This document shows positions 26,543 through 34,045 of a stretch of 64,000 bases of DNA, piece after piece. Under the pieces are notes generated by a model. It had not been told where the DNA came from. It made no database searches and worked only from the letters and a program-made list of their open reading frames with translations. The translations under genes were made by a program, and so were the position numbers. The stretch is from the NCBI GenBank assembly GCA_965207535.1, contig CBDBMR010000009.1, forward strand, positions 8,927-72,926. Reading direction: 5' to 3'. The DNA is from JAJDXO01 sp965207535. Lineage in GTDB: Bacteria > Pseudomonadota > Alphaproteobacteria > Rhodospirillales > UBA2165. The stretch's first letter is position 1. Each line of letters opens with the position of its first letter.

Positions 26543-28138
26543 TCATGCCGCCGGCTGAGGCCGCGCCGCCTCGTGCTCCTCGGCCAACTGCCGGAGTGCA
26601 AAGCGCTGAATCTTGCCGGTCGCGGTCTGCGGCATGGCGTCGACGAAATACATCCGCCGCGGACATTTGTAGATCGACAGCGTCGAGGTCAGATGGTCGG
26701 TCAACTCCTGCTCGACCGCGGACCGGTCGGACGCGCGGTCGGGCCCGACCATGAACAGCGCGAGCCGGATGAGCCCGTCTTCATTGGGCACCCCGACCAC
26801 GGCGGCCTCGATGACACGGGGGTTTTTGAGGACTTCGGTTTCGATTTCGCCGGGCGCCACCCACTGGCCGGAAATCTTCAGCATGTCGTCGCCCCGCCCG
26901 TGATATTCGTAGAAACCTTCGCTATCGCGGACGAAGACGTCGCTGGTGCAGTACCAGCCGTCCTTGAACACCGCGCGGGTCCTGTCGTCGAGGTTCCAAT
27001 AGCCCTGCGCCACCGAATCCATGCGCACCCAAAGAACGCCGGGCGTATCGTCCTCCTCGACCAACTCGCCCCGATCATCGATCAATTTCACATTGGTCCC
27101 GGGCGTGGGTTTGCCGGTCCGGCCCGCCTTATGGCTCTCGGGCGTCCCGGCGATGAAGAGGAAGCAGGTCTCGGTCGCGCCAATGCCCTCCAACACGGGC
27201 CGGCCGGTCGCCGCCTGCCATTCCTCGAACAAACCCGCCGGCAGTTTCTCGCCGGCCGAGAGGTAGTGGCGGACGCTGCGGAATGCCTCGCCGCCGGTGA
27301 CGTTGGCCCGTAGAAGATTACGATAGAAGGTCGGCACGCTCAGCACGATGGTCGGCTTGAACTTCGAGATCACACCCGCAACCGCCTCCGCGTCCGGCCA
27401 GTCGGGATAGAGGACCATCGTCGCGCCGAGATGCAGCGAAGCAATCAGGCAGTGTCCCAGCGAGAAGGCGAAAAACAGCTTCGATGAACAATAAATCCGG
27501 TCCCCGCGCCCGACACCGAGCGATTCGCCGAGGTGTCTCGGTGCGGTGAAGACCATTCGCTGCATGTGGACGACCCCCTTGGGCTTCCCGGTGGTGCCCG
27601 AGGAATACATCCAGAAGGCGGGCTCGTCGGCGGCCATCTCGACAGCATCCAGAGCCGATGATTCGGCGGCCGCAAGCTCCATCAAATCGGGAAATCCGCT
27701 GTCCTCGGCGTGGGTCGTGACGACCGCCGGCTTGACCGGCAAACCATCCTCGATTTCCCGGTAGAGCCCGACAAACATGCCGTCCAGGATCAGGACGGCG
27801 CAGCTGCTGTCCTCGATGGAATATGCCAAATCCTCCGCCGTGAGCCGCAAATTCAATGCAACCGGAACCGCGCCGATCTTGAGCGCACCGAGGTAGGCGT
27901 AAACGAATTCAGGACGATCCAGGACCATCATCACCACCCGGTCGCCCTTCTCCACCCCGAGCGTTCGCAATGTGTTGCCGGCCTGGTTCATGCGGTCGGC
28001 CAACTGCTCGTAGGTGACCTGTTCGTCGCCGCAGAGTATCGCCACGTCATGGTGTTGGCTCCGCGTCAGCGGCGGCTCCATGATGATCTCTGCCATGTTC
28101 ACGACGGTCCGGGAATTCCGGTTCGGCGGCCTGGTCAT
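26543..28138 (-). CDS. Benzoate-CoA ligase family protein (AMP-forming acyl-CoA synthetase)
   Basis: A 531-residue ANL enzyme. The adenylation P-loop is MYSSGTTGKPKGVVH, then GIGATETCFLF, KDGWYCTSDVF and the C-terminal lysine motif in PQTATGKIQRF. Overall similarity, such as GDRVVMMVLDRPEFVYAYLGALKIGAVPV near the N-terminus, resembles benzoate/4-hydroxybenzoate-CoA ligases. It activates an aromatic or related acid to its CoA thioester. GGGGAG lies just upstream of the ATG. No benzoyl-CoA reductase or oxygenase genes are in the window. Confidence 0.82.
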   Translation of the reverse strand: MTRPPNRNSRTVVNMAEIIMEPPLTRSQHHDVAILCGDEQVTYEQLADRMNQAGNTLRTLGVEKGDRVVMMVLDRPEFVYAYLGALKIGAVPVALNLRLTAEDLAYSIEDSSCAVLILDGMFVGLYREIEDGLPVKPAVVTTHAEDSGFPDLMELAAAESSALDAVEMAADEPAFWMYSSGTTGKPKGVVHMQRMVFTAPRHLGESLGVGRGDRIYCSSKLFFAFSLGHCLIASLHLGATMVLYPDWPDAEAVAGVISKFKPTIVLSVPTFYRNLLRANVTGGEAFRSVRHYLSAGEKLPAGLFEEWQAATGRPVLEGIGATETCFLFIAGTPESHKAGRTGKPTPGTNVKLIDDRGELVEEDDTPGVLWVRMDSVAQGYWNLDDRTRAVFKDGWYCTSDVFVRDSEGFYEYHGRGDDMLKISGQWVAPGEIETEVLKNPRVIEAAVVGVPNEDGLIRLALFMVGPDRASDRSAVEQELTDHLTSTLSIYKCPRRMYFVDAMPQTATGKIQRFALRQLAEEHEAARPQPAA

Positions 28139-28270
28139 GCGCTCCCCTGTGTATCGAGCCTGTGTGTCGAGACGGCGTTTTTGGCCGCAGCCGTTGCTCC
28201 GGCGCGAATATTGTTGGGCAGCCGAACTATTTCGTCAAGCGCCGCCGGCCGGCAAGTCCGGATAGCAATA

Positions 28271-28290
28271 CGGCGGCCCGAAGGCCGCCG
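28271..28290 (-). terminator. Hairpin with UUCG tetraloop after the small gene
   Basis: On the minus strand CGGCGGCC-TTCG-GGCCGCCG forms a perfect 8-bp stem with a hyper-stable UUCG loop, 26 bp after the stop of the 55-residue gene. No clear T tract follows, so it may be a processing or attenuation element rather than an efficient terminator. The rest of 28139-28315 contains only the ligase leader, including a 13-bp-period direct repeat at 28149-28171. Confidence 0.55.
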
Positions 28291-28315
28291 TGATATGCGG
28301 GTATTTGTGAGGCCG

Positions 28316-28483
28316 CTAAACGTTTTTGGGTTGCCGGTAGCGCCGGAAATCATCGACCCCGAGCTTGATCAGCTTGGCCGGCGCGCTCACCAACCGTGAG
28401 CCGAAACCGTAAACCACGCGGTCACGCTCTTGGCGGGCGGCGCGAACAACGTCCGGGTCCCACAGATAATTCAAACCACTCAT
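28316..28483 (-). CDS. Small protein of 55 residues, unrecognised
   Basis: An ATG at 28483 is preceded at 8-bp spacing by AAAGGAG (plus 28492-28498), one of the cleanest ribosome binding sites in the window. The product begins MSGLNYLWDPDVVRAARQER and ends FRRYRQPKNV. It is basic, rich in Arg and Val, lacks a signal peptide or membrane segment, and contains WDP near the N-terminus. It lies upstream of the benzoate-CoA-ligase-like gene in the same direction, separated from it by the UUCG hairpin. I do not recognise a family. The case for a real gene rests on the ribosome binding site, the hairpin and the regulatory-looking upstream DNA. Confidence 0.6.
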   Translation of the reverse strand: MSGLNYLWDPDVVRAARQERDRVVYGFGSRLVSAPAKLIKLGVDDFRRYRQPKNV

Positions 28484-28600
28484 GACAGGTACTCCTTTGT
28501 TCTTGATGTTTGGGCGGGCTCTGTCCGTGCATGTCCGTCCAGGAATATTAAAGGCTTAGTGCGCATCGACGATTGCCGCCAGCGCCAAATCGGTACCTCT

Positions 28601-28621
28601 GATATGCAATAATCGCATATC
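28601..28621. promoter_or_regulatory. T-N11-A-type dyad operator
   Basis: GATATGC (28601-28607) and GCATATC (28615-28621) form a perfect inverted repeat across 7 bp. The core matches the T-N11-A pattern of LysR-type regulators, although MarR or other dimeric regulators use similar dyads. It lies 118 bp upstream of the small gene and 263 bp upstream of the aminopeptidase gene. Confidence 0.5.
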
Positions 28622-28641
28622 TCGGGAAAAGGAATTTTATA

Positions 28642-28711
28642 ATTTGATATCAAATAGTTATGGAAAATTTCCCGATTTCCCAAATTCCGGATATTGTGGA
28701 ATTTCCGGAAT
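28642..28711. repeat. AT-rich intergenic block with two more inverted repeats
   Basis: The 400-bp gap 28484-28883 holds no other convincing gene. Besides the dyad at 28601, it contains a perfect 14-bp palindrome ATTTGATATCAAAT (28642-28655) and an inverted repeat ATTCCGG/CCGGAAT (28684-28690, 28705-28711). Base composition is clearly more AT-rich than the surroundings between about 28600 and 28715, as expected for a regulatory region serving the divergent genes. Confidence 0.5.
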
Positions 28712-28883
28712 CCGCACCGTGAGCTATTCGTTTATGCGGTGCCCGATGCGCGTTAGGGAGCCTTGTCCTGCCCGTGATCGGAATATCGGCGGGAGAGATT
28801 ACTTGTCGGGGCCTCCGGGCCGACATAGCTTAGACTGGCATTAGTGCCAACTCCGGACCCCGACGTTGCCCATCGATACCCAT

Positions 28884-30908
28884 ATGGATACCCATAGCCC
28901 AGAAGACGTCAGCAAGCTGCTCGAGGAATCCCAGGCGCGGATCACCGCCGACGAATTGCCCGCGCTGATTGCCGGGGTCGCCGCCGCGCCCGGCGAAGAC
29001 GGCGGCATGGGGGACCCGGAGGCGTGGATGTCGATGGTCGCCGAGAGCCCGTCGGAACAACTGCGCGCGCATCTCCGGGCGGCACTCGACGAGCACCCCC
29101 GGACCGAGGCCGCGGCATCCGGCAACCAGTCATCTGAGCGGTTGGCCCTGCTGCGCGGCTACCTTGCCGGTCGGGACATCGACGGCTTCATCGTTCCATT
29201 GGCCGACGAGCATCAAGGGGAGTATGTCTCCAAACGGGCGCGCCGGCTGGCCTGGCTGACCGGATTTACCGGCTCGGCCGGCATTGCAATCGTCCTCGAG
29301 AACCGGGCGGCCATCTTTGTCGACGGCCGTTACACCCTTCAGGCGGCGCAACAGGTGGATGAAGCCGCCTTCGCCGTGTGTCCGATGGCGGACACCAACC
29401 CGACGGACTGGCTTGCCGACCAGGACATCGAAGGCCGGAAGATCGGCTTCGATCCCTGGCTTCACACGGCCGATGGCGCGGCTCGGATGCGGACCGCCTG
29501 CGAAAAGGCCGGCGCGGAGTTCGTCCCGTTGCCGCACAACGCCATCGATGCCATTTGGGAGGATCAACCCCCACGGCCACTCTCCCCGGTGCTCGTGCAT
29601 GGCGCCGGCTACGCCGGCCGGACCTCGGCCGAAAAACGCAGCGAAATCGCCGAGGAAATGAAAAAGAAGGGTGAAAACGCGGTCGTTCTCACGGCACCGG
29701 ATTCCGTTGCCTGGCTGGCCAATATCAGGGGCGGCGACGTTCCCTATACGCCGCTGCCGCTGGGCTTTGGCGTCCTGCGTGACAGCGGCGAGCTATCGCT
29801 GTTCGTCGACCGGCAAAAAGTCCTCCCCGAAACGGCGGCGGGCCTGGAACGGGGAATAGACATCGCGGACTACGACGACTTCGTACCGGCCCTCATGGCA
29901 CTCGGCGCGGAAAACGCCGCGGTTCGGGTCGACCCGTCCAGCGCCGCGGAAGCGGTTTTCGAGACACTGGAAACAGCCGGCGCCCATATTCGCCGCGGCA
30001 CCGACCCCTGTGCGTTGCCGAAAGCGTGCAAAAACGCGGCGGAACTGGACGGAACCCGGCGGGCCCACGTCCGGGACGGCGCGGCACTGACACGGTTTCT
30101 CGCTTGGCTGGATCGCGAGGCCCTCGCCGCCGGCGCGACGGAAATAAGCGCCGCCGACCGATTGGAAGCCTTTCGACGCGAAAACGATCTGATCCAGGGG
30201 CTGAGTTTCCCGACCATATCCGGGGCCGGGCCCGACGGGGCCATCGTTCATTACCGCGTTACGCCGGAGACCGACAGGAAATTGGAGGCCGGCACCTTGT
30301 TCCTGGTCGATTCCGGCGCGCAATATCTGGACGGCACCACCGATGTGACCCGGACGGTCGCGCTGGGTGAGCCGAGCGGCGAAATGCGGGACCGGTTCAC
30401 CCGGGTGCTCAAGGGCCATATCGCATTGGCGCGGGCCAAGTTTCCCGAAGGCACGTCCGGCTCGCAGCTGGATGTTCTCGCCCGCGCGCCGCTGTGGAAC
30501 GCGGGCATCGATTTCGAGCACGGTACCGGGCACGGGGTTGGCAGCTATCTCGGCGTCCACGAGGGGCCCCACCGAATTTCCAAACTGCCCAACCGTGTCG
30601 GGCTGAAACCCGGGATGATCGTTTCCAATGAGCCCGGCTACTACAAGACGGGCGAGTATGGGATCAGGATCGAGAATTTGGTGACCGTGGTGGAAGCCGA
30701 GGCGGTCGAGGGCTCGGAACGAAAGACGTTCGGCTTCGAAACGCTTACCTGCGCGCCCATCGACCGGCGATTGATCGTTCGTCCGCTCCTCGACGCGGCC
30801 GAACTGGAATGGCTGAACGGCTATCACGCCTGGGTGGCGGAGGTCATCTCGCCGCTCGTCGATCCCGAAACCCGCGACTGGCTTCGGGAAGCGACAAAAG
30901 AAATTTAG
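28884..30908 (+). CDS. pepP: Xaa-Pro aminopeptidase P-like (M24B) with N-terminal extension
   Basis: A 674-residue protein from ATG 28884; a TTG at 28866 is also in frame. The usual family start (RLALLRGYLAGRDIDGFIVPLADEHQGEY) begins only near residue 85. About 84 extra residues precede it, with the look of a helical, acidic segment. The C-terminal pita-bread domain has the metal ligands: LVDSGAQYLDGTTDVTRT (two Asp), HGTGHGVGSYLGVHEGP (His) and SNEPGYYKTGEYGIRIEN (two Glu). It releases N-terminal residues preceding proline. Confidence 0.92.
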   Translation: MDTHSPEDVSKLLEESQARITADELPALIAGVAAAPGEDGGMGDPEAWMSMVAESPSEQLRAHLRAALDEHPRTEAAASGNQSSERLALLRGYLAGRDIDGFIVPLADEHQGEYVSKRARRLAWLTGFTGSAGIAIVLENRAAIFVDGRYTLQAAQQVDEAAFAVCPMADTNPTDWLADQDIEGRKIGFDPWLHTADGAARMRTACEKAGAEFVPLPHNAIDAIWEDQPPRPLSPVLVHGAGYAGRTSAEKRSEIAEEMKKKGENAVVLTAPDSVAWLANIRGGDVPYTPLPLGFGVLRDSGELSLFVDRQKVLPETAAGLERGIDIADYDDFVPALMALGAENAAVRVDPSSAAEAVFETLETAGAHIRRGTDPCALPKACKNAAELDGTRRAHVRDGAALTRFLAWLDREALAAGATEISAADRLEAFRRENDLIQGLSFPTISGAGPDGAIVHYRVTPETDRKLEAGTLFLVDSGAQYLDGTTDVTRTVALGEPSGEMRDRFTRVLKGHIALARAKFPEGTSGSQLDVLARAPLWNAGIDFEHGTGHGVGSYLGVHEGPHRISKLPNRVGLKPGMIVSNEPGYYKTGEYGIRIENLVTVVEAEAVEGSERKTFGFETLTCAPIDRRLIVRPLLDAAELEWLNGYHAWVAEVISPLVDPETRDWLREATKEI

Positions 30909-31089
30909 CCGTCCTTCAGGCGGCCGGGGAGATCATGGAGTGCGCCGTCAAATCCTTCGAGGCCCGCAACTTTCGGGCCAGCGTACTTGATTGCCGGGCC
31001 GATATGGACAGAATAGCCGCCGATTACGCTTTTCGGGGCAGGTCCGACATGACCAGACACCTCACATCCGCTACCGGGGCCAACGGCTG

Positions 31090-32514
31090 ATGGCGTCCGG
31101 GCGGAACACAAAAGGCGAATCCCAAGCCAGCTCCATCTGGGGCGGCCGGTTCGAGGCGGGACCGTCGCAAATCATGGAAGAGATCAACGCTTCCATCGAT
31201 TTCGACCGGCGCCTCTACCGGCAGGATATCGCCGCCTCCAAGGCGCATTGCGAAATGCTGGTGCGTCAAGGGATCATTGCGCCCGAAGACGGGGACGCGA
31301 TCCTTGGCGGGCTCGATCGGGTTCTGTCCGAAATCGAGAATGGCGATTTCGAATTCAAGACCGCACTCGAAGACATCCACATGAACGTCGAGGGGCGGCT
31401 GGCGGAGCTGATCGGCGAGGCAGCCGGCCGGCTACACACCGCCCGGTCCAGAAATGACCAGGTGGCGACGGACTTCAAGCTGTGGGTCCGGGATGCCATC
31501 GACCAACTGGATGGCGGGCTGAGGAGCTTTCAGTCGGCGCTGATCACCGCTGCCGAGGCCCACCCAGCCACGATCATGCCGGGCTACACCCATCTGCAAA
31601 CCGCCCAGCCGGTGACAGTCGGTCATCATCTGCTGGCCTACGTGGAAATGGCCGGCCGGGATCGGGGCCGGTTTGGCGGCTGCCGGGCGCGGCTCAACGA
31701 GAACCCCTTGGGATCCGGGGCGCTGGCGGGAACATCATTGCCCATCGACCGGCAAGCGACTTCGGAGGCGCTCGGCTTCGACCGGCCGGCGGCCAATTCC
31801 CTCGACGCCGTTTCGGACCGGGATTTCGCCATCGAGTTCCTGGCCGCCGCGGCCATCACCGCGACGCACCTATCGCGGCTCGCCGAGGAAATGGTGATCT
31901 GGGCCAGCGAGCCGTTTCGATTTATCACGCTGTCCGACGCCTTTTCGACCGGCAGCTCCATGCTGCCTCAGAAACGCAACCCGGATGCCGCGGAACTGGT
32001 GCGCGCCAAAACCGGCCGCATATTCGGGACGCTGATGGGCCTGCTCACGGTAATGAAGGGCCTGCCGCTGGCCTACAGCAAGGACATGCAGGAGGACAAA
32101 CAACCGGTTTTTGAAAGCGCCGACGCGCTCAACCTGTGCCTTGCCGCCATGACCGGCATGATCACCGACCTCAGGGTCGATGAAGACCGGATGAGGGCCG
32201 CCGCCGCCGCCGGGGGCTCCAACGCGGTCGATGTGGCGGATTGGCTGGTCAGGAATTTGGACATGCCGTTCCGCAAAGCTCATCACGTGACCGGAAATCT
32301 GGTGAAACTTGCCGAAAAGAAGTCCTGCCCGCTGGAAGATCTCGAGTTGGCCGACTTTCATTCCGTCGAGCCCAGAATTACCGACGACATCTATTCGGTT
32401 CTGGGTCTGGAGGAATCGGTGGCCAGCAGGGTAAGCTATGGCGGGACCGCGCCCGCCAATGTGGCGAGCGCCTGCGCCGAGGCACGGCGCCGGTTCCTGG
32501 ACGGAGGCGGCTGA
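31090..32514 (+). CDS. argH: Argininosuccinate lyase
   Basis: A 474-residue protein starting MASGRNTKGESQASSIWGGRFEAG. The fumarase/aspartase superfamily signature GSSMLPQKRNPD is intact, with earlier HTARSRNDQVATD and AGYTHLQ-like (MPGYTHLQTAQP) blocks. It splits argininosuccinate into arginine and fumarate, the last step of arginine synthesis. Its stop overlaps the start of lptM. The 180 bp upstream show no gene. Confidence 0.97.
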   Translation: MASGRNTKGESQASSIWGGRFEAGPSQIMEEINASIDFDRRLYRQDIAASKAHCEMLVRQGIIAPEDGDAILGGLDRVLSEIENGDFEFKTALEDIHMNVEGRLAELIGEAAGRLHTARSRNDQVATDFKLWVRDAIDQLDGGLRSFQSALITAAEAHPATIMPGYTHLQTAQPVTVGHHLLAYVEMAGRDRGRFGGCRARLNENPLGSGALAGTSLPIDRQATSEALGFDRPAANSLDAVSDRDFAIEFLAAAAITATHLSRLAEEMVIWASEPFRFITLSDAFSTGSSMLPQKRNPDAAELVRAKTGRIFGTLMGLLTVMKGLPLAYSKDMQEDKQPVFESADALNLCLAAMTGMITDLRVDEDRMRAAAAAGGSNAVDVADWLVRNLDMPFRKAHHVTGNLVKLAEKKSCPLEDLELADFHSVEPRITDDIYSVLGLEESVASRVSYGGTAPANVASACAEARRRFLDGGG

Positions 32515-32651
32515 TGACACGGCGACGACTGACCTTCCTCATGGCGGCGGTTATTTTGCTGCCGATCCTTGCCGCGTGCGGAAGAAAATCCGCGCTCGAA
32601 CCGCCGCCCGAGGCCAAGCAGGAATATCCCCGGCAATATCCGACCCGATAG
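32514..32651 (+). CDS. lptM: LptM-type small lipoprotein
   Basis: A 45-residue protein whose ATG overlaps the argH stop. A basic, hydrophobic signal ends in the lipobox LAAC (Cys20), followed by GRKSALEPP and a proline-rich tail. The argH-lipoprotein-lysA order is conserved in alphaproteobacteria, and the family (formerly YifL) assists LptD assembly in the outer membrane in E. coli. Identity rests on the lipobox, the CGxK motif and the context. Confidence 0.85.
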   Translation: MTRRRLTFLMAAVILLPILAACGRKSALEPPPEAKQEYPRQYPTR

Positions 32652-32677
32652 ACCGGCCAGACAGGGCTGACCGACCA

Positions 32678-33940
32678 ATGGACCACTTCGAATATCGCGA
32701 CGGCGTCCTTCACGCCGAGAACGTGCCCCTCGACCGCATCGCCGATGAGGTTGGGACGCCGTTCTATTGCTATTCGTCGGCCACGATCGAGCGGCATATC
32801 AGGGTCTTCATGGACGGCCTCCAGCCCCTCGACGCAACGGTGTGCTATTCGGTGAAGGCGAACTCCAATCTGTCGGTTCTGAAGATCCTCGCCGCGAACG
32901 GGGCCGGCGCCGACGTGGTTTCGGGCGGCGAACTCACCCGGGCCCTCAGGGCCGGCATGCCGCCCGGCAAGATCGTGTTTTCCGGCGTCGGCAAGACCGA
33001 GGACGAAATCCGCCAGGCCATCCAGGCGGATATCCTGCAGATTAACGTCGAATCGGAACCAGAGCTGGAGGCCGTCAACCGGGTCGCCGGAGAGCTCGGA
33101 AAGACGGCCCGCGCCGCCGTCCGGCTCAATCCCGATATCGACGCCGGGTCCCACGACAAAATCTCCACCGGACGCAGGGAGGACAAGTTCGGCATCGATT
33201 GGAACCGGGCTCACGAAGTGTTTACCGCCGGCGCGGCCTTGCCGCATGTGGAGCTGGTCGGCCTCGCCATGCACATCGGCTCACAGCTCGCCGATCTCCA
33301 GCCTCACCGGGATGCCTTCACCCGGCTGCGCGACGTGACCGCGATGCTGCAGGCCGGCGGCTTCGAGATCCGGACCCTGGATCTCGGCGGCGGATTGGGC
33401 ACCCCTTACGACGACACGCCGATGCCCAGCCCGGCCGAGTACGGCGCCATGGTAAGGGAGGTCATGGGCGATCTCGATTGCCGATTCCTATTCGAACCGG
33501 GCCGCGTGATCGCCGGAAATGCAGGCGTTCTGGTGAGTCGCGTGGTCTACGTCAAGGAAGGGGCCACGCGGCGGTTTCTAATCCTCGACGCGGCCATGAA
33601 CGATCTCATCCGCCCGGCCTTGTACGACGCGTCCCATACCATCGTCCCAATCACCGAATCGGCGGACAAGGCGCGCGAACCGGCGGACATCGTGGGTCCG
33701 GTCTGCGAGACCGGAGATACGTTCGGCGAACGGATTCCCATGCCGGACATGAAATCCGGCGATCTCGTGGCATTTCGGACCGCGGGCGCCTACGGCGCGG
33801 TCATGGCCTCGACCTATAATTCCCGTGCGCTGGTACCTGAAATATTGGTCAACGGCGATCAATTTGCGGTTGTCAGGGAGCGCATAGAGGTAGACGATTA
33901 CCTGGCCCGCGAGAGCATCGCGCCCTGGCTGAACGGTTGA
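32678..33940 (+). CDS. lysA: Diaminopimelate decarboxylase
   Basis: A 420-residue fold-III PLP enzyme. The PLP lysine lies in CYSVKANSNL and the glycine-rich phosphate-binding loop in TLDLGGGLG. CETGDTFGE contributes substrate-binding residues. It converts meso-diaminopimelate to lysine. It starts 26 bp after lptM at MDHFEYRDGVL, which matches family N-termini. Confidence 0.96.
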   Translation: MDHFEYRDGVLHAENVPLDRIADEVGTPFYCYSSATIERHIRVFMDGLQPLDATVCYSVKANSNLSVLKILAANGAGADVVSGGELTRALRAGMPPGKIVFSGVGKTEDEIRQAIQADILQINVESEPELEAVNRVAGELGKTARAAVRLNPDIDAGSHDKISTGRREDKFGIDWNRAHEVFTAGAALPHVELVGLAMHIGSQLADLQPHRDAFTRLRDVTAMLQAGGFEIRTLDLGGGLGTPYDDTPMPSPAEYGAMVREVMGDLDCRFLFEPGRVIAGNAGVLVSRVVYVKEGATRRFLILDAAMNDLIRPALYDASHTIVPITESADKAREPADIVGPVCETGDTFGERIPMPDMKSGDLVAFRTAGAYGAVMASTYNSRALVPEILVNGDQFAVVRERIEVDDYLARESIAPWLNG

Positions 33941-34045
33941 TCCGTTTGGGGCCCGGTGGGGGCATGGACTTCGACGTGCCTACATGATGGCGAATTTGCG
34001 CCGCACGAACGACGGAACCCGGCCAACAGGGACGTTAAGTCAGGC

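Noticed and set aside
28480..28683. A 67-codon minus-strand frame overlapping the dyad-rich control region
   Set aside because: It has no ribosome binding site, runs through the dyads and the Shine-Dalgarno of the 55-residue gene, and ends at that gene's start.
30909..31089. A possible small gene between pepP and argH
   Set aside because: Open frames in the gap have no ribosome binding site and extend from within pepP; no family resemblance was seen.
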